Assembly (NCBI GenBank): GCA_017651425.1
Contig: JAGCCZ010000069.1
Span: forward strand, 1 to 63,460
Origin: Bacteroidales bacterium
GTDB lineage: Bacteria; Bacteroidota; Bacteroidia; Bacteroidales; WCHB1-69
Length of the DNA: 63,460 nucleotides
Direction: 5' to 3'
The translations under genes were made by a program, and so were the position numbers. Below, one piece after another: positions 1 through 8,852 of this stretch (its first letter is position 1; each line of letters opens with the position of its first letter). The notes under the pieces were generated by a model that had not been told where the DNA came from, searched no databases, and saw only the letters and a list, made by a program, of their open reading frames with translations.

Positions 1-2
1 AC

Positions 3-977
3 GATGTCAGCAGTCCGTACTCCATGCCTGGCCTGATATGGCCCGACACCACCGAATATTACGATCATCTGAAAATGGCTCCGGAAGTGCTGGATGTCAA
101 CCGCTTCAATATGGACTTTTTGGCGAATGCGGGTTTCTACTTCCGTTTAGGTTACGGAGGACTGCTCCGCTGGACCATCGGCATAGACCTCCCCTTCAGG
201 GATTTCGCCAGCGGTAACTACTCGGTACGGAATGAGTGGTATGATCAAAACCACGACCTGCTGCCACCCACTTACGACAACGGCACCTTCCGCTTGCGCA
301 GCAATATGTTTAACACGCAAATCACCTTCATCCAGACATTCCAGAAGTCGAAAAGGTGTGCTGAGAAATGTGAAAAGTGGAAAGAAGAAGGGCTGTATCG
401 CCACGAGTTCAAGTTCGATGTGTGCGACCCCACGGGCGTGATGCTCTTCGACCGCTATTTCGTATTCGTCTATCCCGAAGGAATGGAGCCAAACCGCAGT
501 TGGCGCAGTCCGGCGTTCCAAAGCACTCCTGTGTTTTCCCTCGGATACCACTATCGTGCCGCCAAATGGTTTTGGATAGGTCTCGCGTTAAGCTATGCCC
601 ATTATACAGATCGTCAAACGCATCTATATGACGTAAACCACACCGGTGAATGTAACCGCAATTTCCATACGGTAGCCTTTATGCCCGAGGTGCGCTTCTC
701 CTATCTGAACCGTCCGCACGTTACCCTCTATTCAGCTTTGTCAGTAGGATTCGCGCAGTTTTTTGGCGAGGAAGAGTGCTCTGATGTCTCTTACCCTGAG
801 AACCGCCATCCTTGGTTCAGCGACGGCATAAACGGTGACTATACGCCCACGCAGTTCTCCACCTTCCACGTGACGCTGTTGGGTGTGAAGGCCGGCTGGC
901 GCCACGTGTTCGGCAGCATTGAACTGGGTGCCGGATACAAGGGGCTGGGGAGTGTTGGTATAGGGTTTGAGTTTTAG
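3..977 (+). CDS. Outer-membrane beta-barrel-like protein, 5' end cut by window edge
   Basis: The reading frame is open to the left edge, so the N-terminus and any signal peptide are missing; the first internal ATG is at 24. The visible 324 residues alternate hydrophobic and polar positions and are rich in Tyr, Phe and Gly. They end in GIGFEF, a terminal aromatic residue typical of outer-membrane barrels. A Cys-rich loop (CAEKCEKW) sits about 120 residues in. I recognise no named family. A lipoprotein gene follows 58 nt downstream on the same strand, which suggests a cell-envelope pair. The barrel call rests on composition and the C-terminus only. Confidence 0.5.
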   Translation, partial: DVSSPYSMPGLIWPDTTEYYDHLKMAPEVLDVNRFNMDFLANAGFYFRLGYGGLLRWTIGIDLPFRDFASGNYSVRNEWYDQNHDLLPPTYDNGTFRLRSNMFNTQITFIQTFQKSKRCAEKCEKWKEEGLYRHEFKFDVCDPTGVMLFDRYFVFVYPEGMEPNRSWRSPAFQSTPVFSLGYHYRAAKWFWIGLALSYAHYTDRQTHLYDVNHTGECNRNFHTVAFMPEVRFSYLNRPHVTLYSALSVGFAQFFGEEECSDVSYPENRHPWFSDGINGDYTPTQFSTFHVTLLGVKAGWRHVFGSIELGAGYKGLGSVGIGFEF

Positions 978-981
978 TGGA

Positions 982-1028
982 GAATTAAGAAACTAAGAAA
1001 CTAAGAAATTAAAAAACTAAAAAATTAA
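982..1028 (+). repeat. Octanucleotide tandem repeat (GAAAYTAA)n before a lipoprotein gene
   Basis: Consecutive 8-bp units read GAATTAA (short), GAAACTAA, GAAACTAA, GAAATTAA, AAAACTAA and AAAATTAA, ending 7 nt before the ATG at 1036. The same unit recurs before upp (19899-19930). It fills the spacer where a ribosome-binding region would lie. Confidence 0.8.
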
Positions 1029-1035
1029 AAGAGTT

Positions 1036-1464
1036 ATGAAAATTATGAAAAAGATTGGATTGTTAGCATTAGTGATTATGTGTGTCGGCTTGATGTCGTG
1101 TGAGCGCCCGAAGGTAGATCCGAACGTGCGGTTTTACATGGAAGGTCAGGAAATCACCACCGACACCGTTGTGGTGGCGTTGAACTCCTATCAGGAAATC
1201 ACCATCAAGACCATTTCCCCGGATATGTTCTTCAGTTACTACTGGCAGCTTCCGACAGGTTACCCGGTGGAGCTGGGCAATGGGTCGGAGAATTTCCAGA
1301 TTTTCCAGCAAAGTACAGGGTATAACGGGAACAGCGCCGTACACACCACAAACGCCCTGTTTAAGATGTTTTTCAGTGACACCCTGTACCACGCAGGCGA
1401 TGTGTGTCGCTTGAGGGCATACAGTTCTGACTACCAGCGGGTGCTGAAGGTGGTGGTGGAGTAG
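1036..1464 (+). CDS. Small predicted lipoprotein, function unknown
   Basis: The protein has 142 residues. Its N-terminus is a lipoprotein signal: basic MKIMKK, a hydrophobic stretch, then lipobox LMSC with the acylated Cys near residue 22. The mature part looks beta-rich, with many Thr and Val, and matches no family I know. The start at 1036 is preceded by the octamer repeat rather than a Shine-Dalgarno site, and MKIMKK would also allow a start four codons later. It follows the partial barrel gene and may be co-transcribed with it. It probably sits in a membrane leaflet facing the periplasm or the cell surface. Confidence 0.6.
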   Translation: MKIMKKIGLLALVIMCVGLMSCERPKVDPNVRFYMEGQEITTDTVVVALNSYQEITIKTISPDMFFSYYWQLPTGYPVELGNGSENFQIFQQSTGYNGNSAVHTTNALFKMFFSDTLYHAGDVCRLRAYSSDYQRVLKVVVE

Positions 1465-1549
1465 GGCATGGGTGCCGGCCAACAGGCGGAGAGCTGCCAA
1501 GCTTTCCGTGATTATTGATTTTGTGTGGGTAAGATATGTGATAATTTGT

Positions 1550-1558
1550 TATTTTTGC
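1550..1558 (+). promoter_or_regulatory. Promoter -7 box for the TM1266-hydG-pspC unit
   Basis: TATTTTTGC matches the Bacteroidetes -7 consensus exactly and ends 39 nt before the ATG at 1598. It also argues against the longer reading frame starting at 1472, which begins upstream of the promoter. Confidence 0.7.
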
Positions 1559-1597
1559 CGCGCAAAAAAACAACCACCTGATCCAAAAGTGACACTA

Positions 1598-1846
1598 ATG
1601 GAAAAGAGAATTGGAACCATCACAGCATTGATTGCGGACCGATCCATGGCGCCGCTCGTCAATGAAATCATCTCCCAACATGCCGACATTGTGCTGGCTC
1701 GTCAAGGCTTGCCGTTCCACGACCGTACCGTGGCTGTCATCTCATTGATTGTCGAAGGTGAGGTCAACCAAATCAATGCTCTTTCCGGAAAATTAGGAAA
1801 AATCGGTGGCGTAGAAGCCAAAGCCGTAGTCACCAGAACAGGATAG
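1598..1846 (+). CDS. TM1266 family iron-only hydrogenase system regulator
   Basis: This 82-residue protein has the ACT/NikR-like fold pattern of the TM1266 family: MEKRIGTIT, central HADIVLARQG and VISLIVEGEV, and the end KLGKIGGVEAK. The family is named for its association with [FeFe]-hydrogenase maturation genes and is thought to be regulatory; its ligand is unknown. The next gene, 59 nt downstream, is the H-cluster maturase hydG, which supports the call. The start at 1598 follows the -7 box at 1550 and gives the usual family length. hydE and hydF are not in the window. Confidence 0.85.
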   Translation: MEKRIGTITALIADRSMAPLVNEIISQHADIVLARQGLPFHDRTVAVISLIVEGEVNQINALSGKLGKIGGVEAKAVVTRTG

Positions 1847-1905
1847 TGGCTTTGCCCTGTTTTGCTCATTTTCTAATTTCTACAATAACCAATAAAAAAA
1901 ACAAT

Positions 1906-3360
1906 ATGCAATTCAATCCGGAAAAATGTCGCATCCCCGACGAAATAGGAAGACCTTTTATCGATCCCGATGAGATTTGGGATTTTATCAACAACACACA
2001 GAGCACGCCGGAACGTGTGCGCGCCATCATCCAAAAGTCCCTCGACAAGAACCGCCTCACCATGGAGGAGACCGCGGTGTTAGTGAACACCACCGACCCC
2101 GCGTTGGTGGAGGAGATCAAGGAGGGCGCACGGGAGCTGAAACGCCGTGTCTATGGCAACCGTATCGTGCTCTTCGCTCCGCTCTATGTGGGCAACTATT
2201 GTGTCAATAATTGTAAGTATTGCGGATTCCGTTCCTCTAACAAAGAACAGGTGCGCACCACCCTCACGGATGAGGAACTCGTGCGCAGCGTGGAGGCTTT
2301 GGAAGAGGACGGCCAAAAGCGCCTGATCTTGGTCTATGGCGAGTCGCCGAAATACTCTCCCGAGTACATTGCACACACAGTGAAGATTACATACGCCACC
2401 AAAAAGGGCAACGGCTCTATCCGCCGTGTTAACATCAACGCCGCTCCGTTGGATGTGGAGGGATTCCGCACCGTGAAGGAGGCCGGCATCGGCACCTACC
2501 AGATTTTCCAGGAAACCTACCACCCTGAAGCCTATTCCTGGTATCATCCCGCCAACACCATCAAGGGCAACTATGAGTGGCGCCTCACCGCCATGGACCG
2601 TGCCCAACAGGCCGGCATCGACGACAACGGGCTCGGCATCCTCTTCGGTCTCTACGACTGGCGTTTCGAGGTGCTCGCCATGATTCGCCACACCAACCAT
2701 TTGGAAGCCTGCTTCAACGTGGGCCCCCACACCATCTCCTTCCCCCGCATCAAGGATGCCTCTGGCCTTGACATTGACAAGAAGTATTTCGTCGATGACG
2801 ACACCTTCGAGAAGATCATCGCCATCTTCCGCTTGGCCGTGCCCTATACCGGCATGATCCTCACCGCCCGCGAGGATGCTGCCTTCCGCGCCAAAGCCAT
2901 CCAGTACGGCATCTCCCAGATCGACGGCGGCACGAACCTCCAAATCGGCGACTATAAATATCACCACGAGGAGACTGAAAAGAACAGTGACAAACAGGAG
3001 AACCAGAATTTGCACCGCGAGCAGTTCAAAATCGGTGACGACCGCACCCTCGGTGATATTATTGAGGAATTGCTTGACGGCAACTTTATCCCGAGCTTCT
3101 GCACCGCCTGCTACCGTCTCGGACGCACAGGCGAGCACTTCATGGAGTTCAGCGTGCCAGGCTTCATCAAGCGTTATTGCACCCCCAACGCCATTCTGAC
3201 GCTCAGCGAGTATTTGGTGGACTACGCCACCCCCGAAGTGGCCGCCAAGGGCTGGAAGGTCATTGAGAACAACATGGCCAACGTGGACGAGAAATTCCAC
3301 GATGAGCTGCTGAAGCGCATCGAGCGCATCAAGCAGGGCGAACGCGACCTGTACTTCTAA
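1906..3360 (+). CDS. hydG: [FeFe] hydrogenase H-cluster radical SAM maturase HydG
   Basis: HydG cleaves tyrosine to make CO and CN ligands for the [FeFe]-hydrogenase active site. The 484-residue product has the radical-SAM triad CX3CX2C at C99, C103 and C106. It also has a C-terminal CX2CX22C (CTAC then a Cys 23 residues on), which binds the second iron-sulfur cluster and separates HydG from the related ThiH. Starting at 1906 (MQFNPEKC) gives normal family length; a frame-open extension from 1846 would overlap the TM1266 stop and add an unconserved tail. Together with TM1266 it implies an active [FeFe] hydrogenase elsewhere in the genome. Confidence 0.95.
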   Translation: MQFNPEKCRIPDEIGRPFIDPDEIWDFINNTQSTPERVRAIIQKSLDKNRLTMEETAVLVNTTDPALVEEIKEGARELKRRVYGNRIVLFAPLYVGNYCVNNCKYCGFRSSNKEQVRTTLTDEELVRSVEALEEDGQKRLILVYGESPKYSPEYIAHTVKITYATKKGNGSIRRVNINAAPLDVEGFRTVKEAGIGTYQIFQETYHPEAYSWYHPANTIKGNYEWRLTAMDRAQQAGIDDNGLGILFGLYDWRFEVLAMIRHTNHLEACFNVGPHTISFPRIKDASGLDIDKKYFVDDDTFEKIIAIFRLAVPYTGMILTAREDAAFRAKAIQYGISQIDGGTNLQIGDYKYHHEETEKNSDKQENQNLHREQFKIGDDRTLGDIIEELLDGNFIPSFCTACYRLGRTGEHFMEFSVPGFIKRYCTPNAILTLSEYLVDYATPEVAAKGWKVIENNMANVDEKFHDELLKRIERIKQGERDLYF

Positions 3361-3387
3361 TGTTGTAACATATTAAATTACAAAAAC

Positions 3388-3576
3388 ATGAGTGAATATA
3401 GAAAATTAACTCGTAGTTTGACAGACCGCAAGATCGCCGGCGTGTGCGGCGGTCTTGCGGATTATCTCAATGTTGATCCTACCGTGGTGCGGATTATCTT
3501 CCTCGCCCTTTTGCTCATTTTTGGAGGTGGCTTGCTCCTTTATTTGATCATCTGGATCGCTGCGCCGGAAGCGTAA
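3388..3576 (+). CDS. PspC domain membrane protein
   Basis: The 62-residue product is essentially one PspC domain. It shows the conserved KIAGVCGGLADYLNVDP segment, then one hydrophobic membrane helix ending in LIIWIAAPEA. PspC proteins sit in the inner membrane and in some bacteria sense envelope stress; stand-alone short forms are common in Bacteroidota and their role is unclear. It lies 27 nt after hydG on the same strand and is followed by a hairpin with a T-tract, so it likely ends the hydG transcript. A functional link to the hydrogenase is not implied. Confidence 0.85.
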   Translation: MSEYRKLTRSLTDRKIAGVCGGLADYLNVDPTVVRIIFLALLLIFGGGLLLYLIIWIAAPEA

Positions 3577-3602
3577 AGCAACATTTGGTGAGACATTCCC
3601 TG

Positions 3603-3627
3603 CCTCACCGTGTGAGGTTTTCCTTTT
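3603..3627 (+). terminator. Rho-independent terminator after pspC
   Basis: A CCTCAC/GTGAGG stem with a 3-nt loop is followed by TTTTCCTTTT, 26 nt past the pspC stop. Confidence 0.6.
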
Positions 3628-3701
3628 ATATATTTTCCCATTCTTATTGATGGGTAATACATATTATTTTCTTTGTTTGCACGTGAGTGCAAACACCTCC
3701 T

Positions 3702-3746
3702 AACTCCCCTTCTGTTTCAGAAGGGGTGGCCGTAGGCCGGGGTAGT
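3702..3746 (+). repeat. Intergenic repeat, left copy of an inverted pair
   Basis: The element contains CCCCTTCT, a 5-nt loop and AGAAGGGG, then GGCC-GTA-GGCC and GGGGTAGT. The same order appears in reverse complement at 3915-3960 with variant loop and spacer bases, so the stems are kept while the loops drift. Confidence 0.75.
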
Positions 3747-3914
3747 AACATAAAGAATTATAATACCTTATAAAAGAAACAACCACCATTAACAACAGCA
3801 GAATCAAAGACTTCTACGTCCAGAATCTCCCTGTGAAAAGGATTTTGTCGGGTTATGTTCGCACGAACCGTAGGGCGGACAACAAGGATGGCCTAACGGC
3901 CAATCTCTCATATA

Positions 3915-3960
3915 ACTACCCCGCCCTTCGGGCACCCCTTCTTCAAAAAGAAGGGGAGTT
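3915..3960 (-). repeat. Intergenic repeat, right (inverted) copy
   Basis: Read on the minus strand it gives AACTCCCCTTCTT, a short loop, AAGAAGGGGTG, then CCCGAAGGG and CGGGGTAGT, matching the left copy in order. The two copies face each other across about 170 bp. Confidence 0.75.
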
Positions 3961-4062
3961 CTTGAGATGCGGCACACCTGTGCCGCGAGCACTATGGGCG
4001 ATGGAATCCACGCCGTTATAGGTCTCCTTGGTCAACACTATACCATTGTCTAATTTAATTGC

Positions 4063-5538
4063 TTAATAAAGTAACACCCTTCTCTCCGCCGGATAGTATT
4101 CGTATGCTCCGATATCCGGTGCTCCGTTGCGCAAACGACCCAGCAGGTCGGTGGTGATACCGAGCCCGCTCAAACCAGCGTTGATGGCAGGGGAGTTTTC
4201 CTGCAAGTTGCAGTCCTGCCCATAGTTGCTGACAAACAGGGGGTCCCGGTTGAAGCAGTTGATGAAGGAGTTGTTAAACTCCTCCTTCAACACAATGCTG
4301 TTTCGGAACACATAGTTCAGCGCGGCTTCGTTGGTCTTGGAGACGGCAAACTCATTTTCATCCATACTGCCGTAAATGATGGAGTTGTTGCACTCCAAGT
4401 TGGCATCGCCGATCATATAGACGGTTTCGTATTCGCCAGCGGCGTTGATGTGTGGCACCTCATAGTAGTTGGAGAACAAAACGGCTGGTGTCTTGCGTGC
4501 CGGCGTGGCGAAGAAATTGGACACGGTGACGTGGTTCAGCGTGTAATTGCCCACATGCATGGCGATGCTGTAGTTGCCGTTGTTGCTGACCTGGCAGTTG
4601 TTCATTTCCAGGTTTGCCGCATGCCCTAACACCCCATACATTTTGTTGTTCTGGATGATAGTGTTGTTCACCACGGTCTTGTTGCCGAGGAACTCTTCCA
4701 AAATGTCAAGTTCCAATCCGATGGCCGCGTGGGAGATGACGGCATGCTCGATGAGGTTGTCCTCCGTGCCCTCGTTGATGAGGATGCGGTCCCACTGGGC
4801 ATAGTCGGCATCGAAGAAGGGCTCCAAATGGTCGCCGCGGATGACAACAGGGTGGTCAACTGTGCCGTTGACATGGATGGAGCCGTAGCGATAGACCCAG
4901 ATGCCGCCGCCGTGTACATAGACGCGCGTGCCCGGGTCGATGATGAGCTTGCCCAACGAATCCACCGCTGCCCAGCCGTAGATGACCCATGGCTTGTCGT
5001 TGGTCCAATGCACCACCTCGTGTTCGTGGGCCACGATTTTGTAGGGCATGGATCCGCCATGGTCGGCCACAATGAAGTGCGCATCCTGCCCGAAAGCCAC
5101 CAACTGCACTGACTGCTTGCGGTTGGTGTTGAAGAAGACGACCGAGTCGGTGACCAAGTAGGGCGTATTCTGGTTCGTGGGGTTGATGTTGACCTTGACG
5201 AAAACGAAGATGCTGTCGCGCCCCGGGATTTCCACATCGTGGAACTCCGTGCCCGCTTTGCCGTTGACGTTGATGCTGTAGTACGACTGACCCGTGTTTG
5301 CGGCTCCCGCAAGAAGGATGTCCAATTTGACAGGGTTTTTGCTCGGATTTTTCACCGTAAAGTTTCGGGTTATGGAGGTCACCGTGGTGAAGACCGTGTC
5401 GAACATCAAGGTGTCGGTGGAAAACTCTAACTTTACGGAATCATCGAATCCGTGACGGTTACAGCCAGGAAACAGGACTGTTGTGGCAAGCAACAGCATG
5501 GCGGCAAGGCCATAAAGGGGGATAATATTCTTAATCAT
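4063..5538 (-). CDS. Right-handed parallel beta-helix lipoprotein
   Basis: The 491-residue product begins with a lipoprotein signal (hydrophobic AAMLLLATTVLFPG then Cys). Residues of about 35-150 form an immunoglobulin-like region (FTVKNPSKNPVKL). The rest shows repeating short beta strands with Asn ladders (IQNNKMYGVLG, MNNCQVSNNGNYS, CNNSIIYG), typical of a right-handed parallel beta-helix, and it ends with PDIGAYEYYP, a common closing motif in this family. The role may be adhesion or polysaccharide binding, but no catalytic residues are evident. Its start overlaps the truA stop by 8 bp, so the two are translationally linked. Confidence 0.75.
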   Translation of the reverse strand: MIKNIIPLYGLAAMLLLATTVLFPGCNRHGFDDSVKLEFSTDTLMFDTVFTTVTSITRNFTVKNPSKNPVKLDILLAGAANTGQSYYSINVNGKAGTEFHDVEIPGRDSIFVFVKVNINPTNQNTPYLVTDSVVFFNTNRKQSVQLVAFGQDAHFIVADHGGSMPYKIVAHEHEVVHWTNDKPWVIYGWAAVDSLGKLIIDPGTRVYVHGGGIWVYRYGSIHVNGTVDHPVVIRGDHLEPFFDADYAQWDRILINEGTEDNLIEHAVISHAAIGLELDILEEFLGNKTVVNNTIIQNNKMYGVLGHAANLEMNNCQVSNNGNYSIAMHVGNYTLNHVTVSNFFATPARKTPAVLFSNYYEVPHINAAGEYETVYMIGDANLECNNSIIYGSMDENEFAVSKTNEAALNYVFRNSIVLKEEFNNSFINCFNRDPLFVSNYGQDCNLQENSPAINAGLSGLGITTDLLGRLRNGAPDIGAYEYYPAERRVLLY

Positions 5539-6295
5539 CTGTTTTAATGTCAGGCCAGTTATAACGAACAGTTGTCAAAAAAAGTGCGCAGGCGGGGACA
5601 GAGTTGCCGGCCTTGCATCTATCTTTTTGATGGATAATATTATGAAAATCTTCAATGCTTGTTTTTCCAAATCCCACATCGAGCAGGGTGCCCACGATGG
5701 CGCGCACCATGTTGCGCAGAAAGCGGTTGGCGGTGATGGTGAACACGAGATCGTCACCCTCCTGCGTCCATTGGGCATGGGTGACGTTGCAGAGGAAGTT
5801 GTTGACTTGGGTGTGTACTTTGGAAAAACTGGTGAAATCTTCCGTGTCGAGAAGCAGCTTCGCGGCTTCATTCATCCGTTTCATGTCGGGGGCGCGGAAA
5901 CTGAAGTAGCGTTGCGGAAAGGTGAAGGGATTTTTGTGGGTGGAGACAAAGTATTGGTAGGTGCGCTCCACGGCGTCAAAACGGGCGTGGGCGCGCGGCT
6001 GCACAGGGAAGACATCATAGATGACAATCTCCTTGGGGAGAAAACTGTTGAGCTGGTCGCGAAGCTGTCGGCAACCATCAGGGGAAAGCGTCTCTTCAAG
6101 GTCGATGTGGGCGTAGTAGTCGGCGGCATGTACACCAGTGTCGGTGCGGCCGCACCCCGTGACATCAATGTGCTCTTTGTGCAGCAACAGCGAAATGCTC
6201 CGCTCCAGAGTTTCCTGCACGGTGGGGTGGTCGGGCTGTACTTGCCAGCCGAAAAAGGGTGCCCCGTTATATGCCAAGTGTAGGAAATAGCGCAT
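5531..6295 (-). CDS. truA: tRNA pseudouridine(38-40) synthase TruA
   Basis: TruA isomerises U38-U40 in the anticodon arm of many tRNAs. The 254-residue protein has normal length and carries the catalytic-Asp motif GCGRTDTGVHA around residue 50, the start signature LAYNGAPFFGWQ, and FLRNMVRAIVGTLLDVG near the C-terminus. It lies 12 nt after a DUF4919 gene and overlaps the next gene by 8 bp, so it is the middle gene of a three-gene unit. Confidence 0.95.
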   Translation of the reverse strand: MRYFLHLAYNGAPFFGWQVQPDHPTVQETLERSISLLLHKEHIDVTGCGRTDTGVHAADYYAHIDLEETLSPDGCRQLRDQLNSFLPKEIVIYDVFPVQPRAHARFDAVERTYQYFVSTHKNPFTFPQRYFSFRAPDMKRMNEAAKLLLDTEDFTSFSKVHTQVNNFLCNVTHAQWTQEGDDLVFTITANRFLRNMVRAIVGTLLDVGFGKTSIEDFHNIIHQKDRCKAGNSVPACALFLTTVRYNWPDIKTDD

Positions 6296-6307
6296 CTTTG
6301 CCGTCGT

Positions 6308-6970
6308 CTATTTTTTGAATGAAAAGGATTTAAGATTGAAATAGAGCTTCTCTAAACCGTAGTCGTTTTTGTCCACCTCCATCACATCGTACTTTTCACC
6401 GTCAATGATACTGAGGCTTTGGGCGCCAGGGGTCAGGTCGTAGAGGGAGAGCAGGAAGTACTCGTGTTCCACCTCGTTCACATAGAAGGCGGTGGAAGGT
6501 TTCATGCCATTGCCGGACTCGATAAGGGCAAGGGCGAAGATGCGTTGCTGGATGGCATATTTGTGAGCCAACTCCGCGCTGTCAAGCTGATCGCAACAAT
6601 ATTGGATGACACGAAACGCACTGACCTTGAAAGGATTCTTTTCCAACACCTCCTGGGCCATCCCGATGAGTGTGCGGCAGTCGTTGTCTCCGATGGAGGG
6701 AAGGGAGTGCAGCATCTTTTTCATTTCCGTATCGGAATGGTCGTAGGGGTCGTATTCTTTTTGGAAGACAAATCCATAATAGAGATGAAGTCGCTGCTGT
6801 GCGGTGAGGGTGGAGTCGCTGGCACGATAGCGTTCCAGCAAGGTGGGGTAGTAGAACTCCGATTTGGGATCGGAAATGGCCTTCTGGATGGCCGGATAGT
6901 CGGGCCGCAGGAACTGGGCGTGCGCGAGCATGCAACCGAGGAACAGCATGATAAGCGATATTTTTTTCAT
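6308..6970 (-). CDS. DUF4919 family secreted protein
   Basis: The 220-residue protein starts with signal peptide MKKISLIMLFLGCMLAHAQ, then LRPDYPAIQKAISDPKSEFY and YPTLLERY, which match the DUF4919 family of Bacteroidetes as I know it. The family has no known function; the mature part looks helical, like a small repeat protein. I start it at 6970 (MKKISL) rather than five codons upstream because that places the signal peptide at the N-terminus. It is the first gene of the unit with truA, driven from the promoter at 7030. Confidence 0.75.
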   Translation of the reverse strand: MKKISLIMLFLGCMLAHAQFLRPDYPAIQKAISDPKSEFYYPTLLERYRASDSTLTAQQRLHLYYGFVFQKEYDPYDHSDTEMKKMLHSLPSIGDNDCRTLIGMAQEVLEKNPFKVSAFRVIQYCCDQLDSAELAHKYAIQQRIFALALIESGNGMKPSTAFYVNEVEHEYFLLSLYDLTPGAQSLSIIDGEKYDVMEVDKNDYGLEKLYFNLKSFSFKK

Positions 6971-7029
6971 GATGATATGCGTCACTTTTTTGTACGAGAC
7001 ATGTCTCGAGTAATTATTTTTTCAAGGCC

Positions 7030-7038
7030 GCAAAGATA
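7030..7038 (-). promoter_or_regulatory. Promoter -7 box for DUF4919-truA-beta-helix unit
   Basis: TATCTTTGC on the minus strand, 59 nt before the start at 6970; it is back to back with the ABC gene promoter at 7098. Confidence 0.7.
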
Positions 7039-7097
7039 CTGTTTTTTCATTTTGATAATTTGCAAGGAAAGAATACGGTCCCATTTCAAAAAAGGTG

Positions 7098-7106
7098 TAT
7101 TTTTGC
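7098..7106 (+). promoter_or_regulatory. Promoter -7 box for ABC-DoxX-TetR operon
   Basis: TATTTTTGC ends only 7 nt before the ATG at 7114, so the transcript would have almost no leader. This fixes the start at 7114 and excludes the open frame extending to 7060. Confidence 0.7.
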
Positions 7107-7113
7107 GCTCTTT

Positions 7114-8850
7114 ATGGAAAGTCTGTTGGAAATCTCGAAACTATCGCTGGAACTGCGGCAAGATGAGGGCTGGAAACCCATTTTGCACCAGGTGGACCTC
7201 CTTTTGCCCAAGGGCCAAACCTTAGGTATTGTCGGTGAATCCGGCTCCGGCAAGTCGGTGACGGCTCTCTCTGTGATGCGACTGCTCAACCCCGACATTG
7301 CCCGCTACCCCGAGGGGCAGATCTTGTTCCACGAGGAGGGGAAGGAGCAGCCCATCGACCTGCTGAAGGCCTCTGAAAAGAAACTCCAACAGATTCGGGG
7401 CCGCCGTATCGCGATGATTTTCCAGGAACCCATGACTTCCCTCAACCCCGTGTTGCGTTGCGGCGACCAGATTATGGAGCAGATTCTCCTGCACACCAAC
7501 AAGACCAAGGAGCAGGCCAAGGCTCATATCCTCGATCTTTTCCGCGAGGTGATGCTGCCCCGTCCCGAACAGATTTTCGACTCCTACCCCCACGAGCTCT
7601 CGGGCGGCCAGAAGCAGCGCGTCATGATTGCCATGGCCATGAGCTGCCAACCCGACCTGCTCATCGCCGACGAGCCCACCACCGCCCTTGATGTCACTGT
7701 GCAGAAGGGCATCCTCCAGCTTATTCGCAAGTTGCAGCAAAAACACGGCATGAGTGTACTCTTCATCACCCACGACCTCGGCGTGGTGGCCGAAATCGCC
7801 GACCAGGTAATGGTGCTCTATAAAGGCAACGTCGTGGAATGCGGAGGTATCCGCGACATCTTCCTCCACCCGCAGCACCCCTACACGCAGGGACTGCTCG
7901 CCTGCCGTCCCTCCCTCAATGTCCGCCTGCGACAGCTCCCCACAGTGGACGATTTCGTCCAAAAGCGGCAGACGGGTGTGCAGGAGGCTATGGCGAACCT
8001 CTGCGTCTCCCCCGAAGAGCGGCAATCTTTCCATCAACGGCTGTATGCGGAGAAACCGCTCATCACCCTGCGGAATGTCTGCAAACAATACCCTGTCAGA
8101 AAACGCAAACTTTTTGAAAAACGGCAGTATGTCCATGCTTTGCAAGATGTGAGCATCGATATCTACGAGGGCGAAACCCTCGGACTGGTGGGTGAGTCCG
8201 GGTGCGGCAAGACCACCTTGGGTCGTTCGATGATCCGGCTGATAGAACCCACGTCGGGGGTGGTGACCTACAAAGGCGTCAATCTCATGGAACTTTCCCA
8301 CAGCGAGATGCGGAAGATGCGCAAGGATTTGCAAATTATCCTTCAAGATCCCTACTCCTCGCTCAACCAGCGCCTCACCATCGGGGATGCACTGATGGAA
8401 CCGATGCGCGTACACGGTATCGGCTCATCCGACAAGGAACGGAAGAGCAAGGTCCTCGCCCTGTTGGAACGCGTCAGCCTCAATGAGTCGCATTTTTACC
8501 GTTATCCGCACGAGTTCTCCGGTGGCCAGAGGCAGCGCATCTCCATTGCCCGCGCATTGGCCGTGAACCCGCGCTTCATCATCTGCGACGAGTCGGTGTC
8601 CGCCCTCGATGTCTCCGTGCAGGCACAGGTGCTCAATCTGCTTAACGAGCTGAAGCAGGAATATCATTTCACCTATATCTTCATTTCACATGACCTCTCC
8701 GTGGTCAAGTTCATGTCCGACCGTATTGTGGTCATGCAATCCGGGCGTATCGTGGAACTGGGGGATGCCGACGAACTGTGTCTCCATCCGCAGACCGATT
8801 ACACCCGTACCCTTCTTGAAGCAATTCCGAAGGGCATTGTCGCAAATTAA
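7114..8850 (+). CDS. Oligopeptide/dipeptide-type ABC transporter, two ATPase domains in one chain
   Basis: The 578-residue protein carries two complete ABC ATPases, equivalent to DppD plus DppF fused as in YejF or GsiA. Domain 1 (about 1-260) has Walker [10 protein letters not shown]-loop [10 protein letters not shown], signature LSGGQKQR and Walker B LLIADEP. Domain 2 (about 310-575) has [26 protein letters not shown] and [18 protein letters not shown] and [11 protein letters not shown] are the usual oligopeptide-family tails. It would power import of peptides or related solutes, but no permease or binding-protein gene is nearby, so the substrate is not shown. The next gene starts 2 nt after its stop. 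Confidence 0.9.
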   Translation: MESLLEISKLSLELRQDEGWKPILHQVDLLLPKGQTLGIVGESGSGKSVTALSVMRLLNPDIARYPEGQILFHEEGKEQPIDLLKASEKKLQQIRGRRIAMIFQEPMTSLNPVLRCGDQIMEQILLHTNKTKEQAKAHILDLFREVMLPRPEQIFDSYPHELSGGQKQRVMIAMAMSCQPDLLIADEPTTALDVTVQKGILQLIRKLQQKHGMSVLFITHDLGVVAEIADQVMVLYKGNVVECGGIRDIFLHPQHPYTQGLLACRPSLNVRLRQLPTVDDFVQKRQTGVQEAMANLCVSPEERQSFHQRLYAEKPLITLRNVCKQYPVRKRKLFEKRQYVHALQDVSIDIYEGETLGLVGESGCGKTTLGRSMIRLIEPTSGVVTYKGVNLMELSHSEMRKMRKDLQIILQDPYSSLNQRLTIGDALMEPMRVHGIGSSDKERKSKVLALLERVSLNESHFYRYPHEFSGGQRQRISIARALAVNPRFIICDESVSALDVSVQAQVLNLLNELKQEYHFTYIFISHDLSVVKFMSDRIVVMQSGRIVELGDADELCLHPQTDYTRTLLEAIPKGIVAN

Positions 8851-8852
8851 TC

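Larger units (their letters stand above)
3675..4062. other. Non-coding gap filled with hairpins and an inverted repeat pair
   Basis: No credible gene is present. From left to right it holds a perfect 8-bp hairpin (GTTTGCAC/GTGCAAAC, 3675-3694), a repeat element at 3702-3746, about 170 bp of unique-looking sequence, an inverted copy of the element at 3915-3960, and a GCGGCACA/TGTGCCGC hairpin at 3969-3986. Short open frames across it (3804-3992 minus and 3833-4021 plus) run through the repeats and resemble no protein family. Confidence 0.6.

Noticed and set aside
1906..3360. Annotation as thiamine synthase ThiH
   Set aside because: The C-terminal CX2CX22C cluster site and the adjacent TM1266 gene mark it as HydG.
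3804..4021. Two 62-residue open frames in the 3.6-4.1 kb gap
   Set aside because: They run through the inverted repeats and have no signal peptide, domain or start context.
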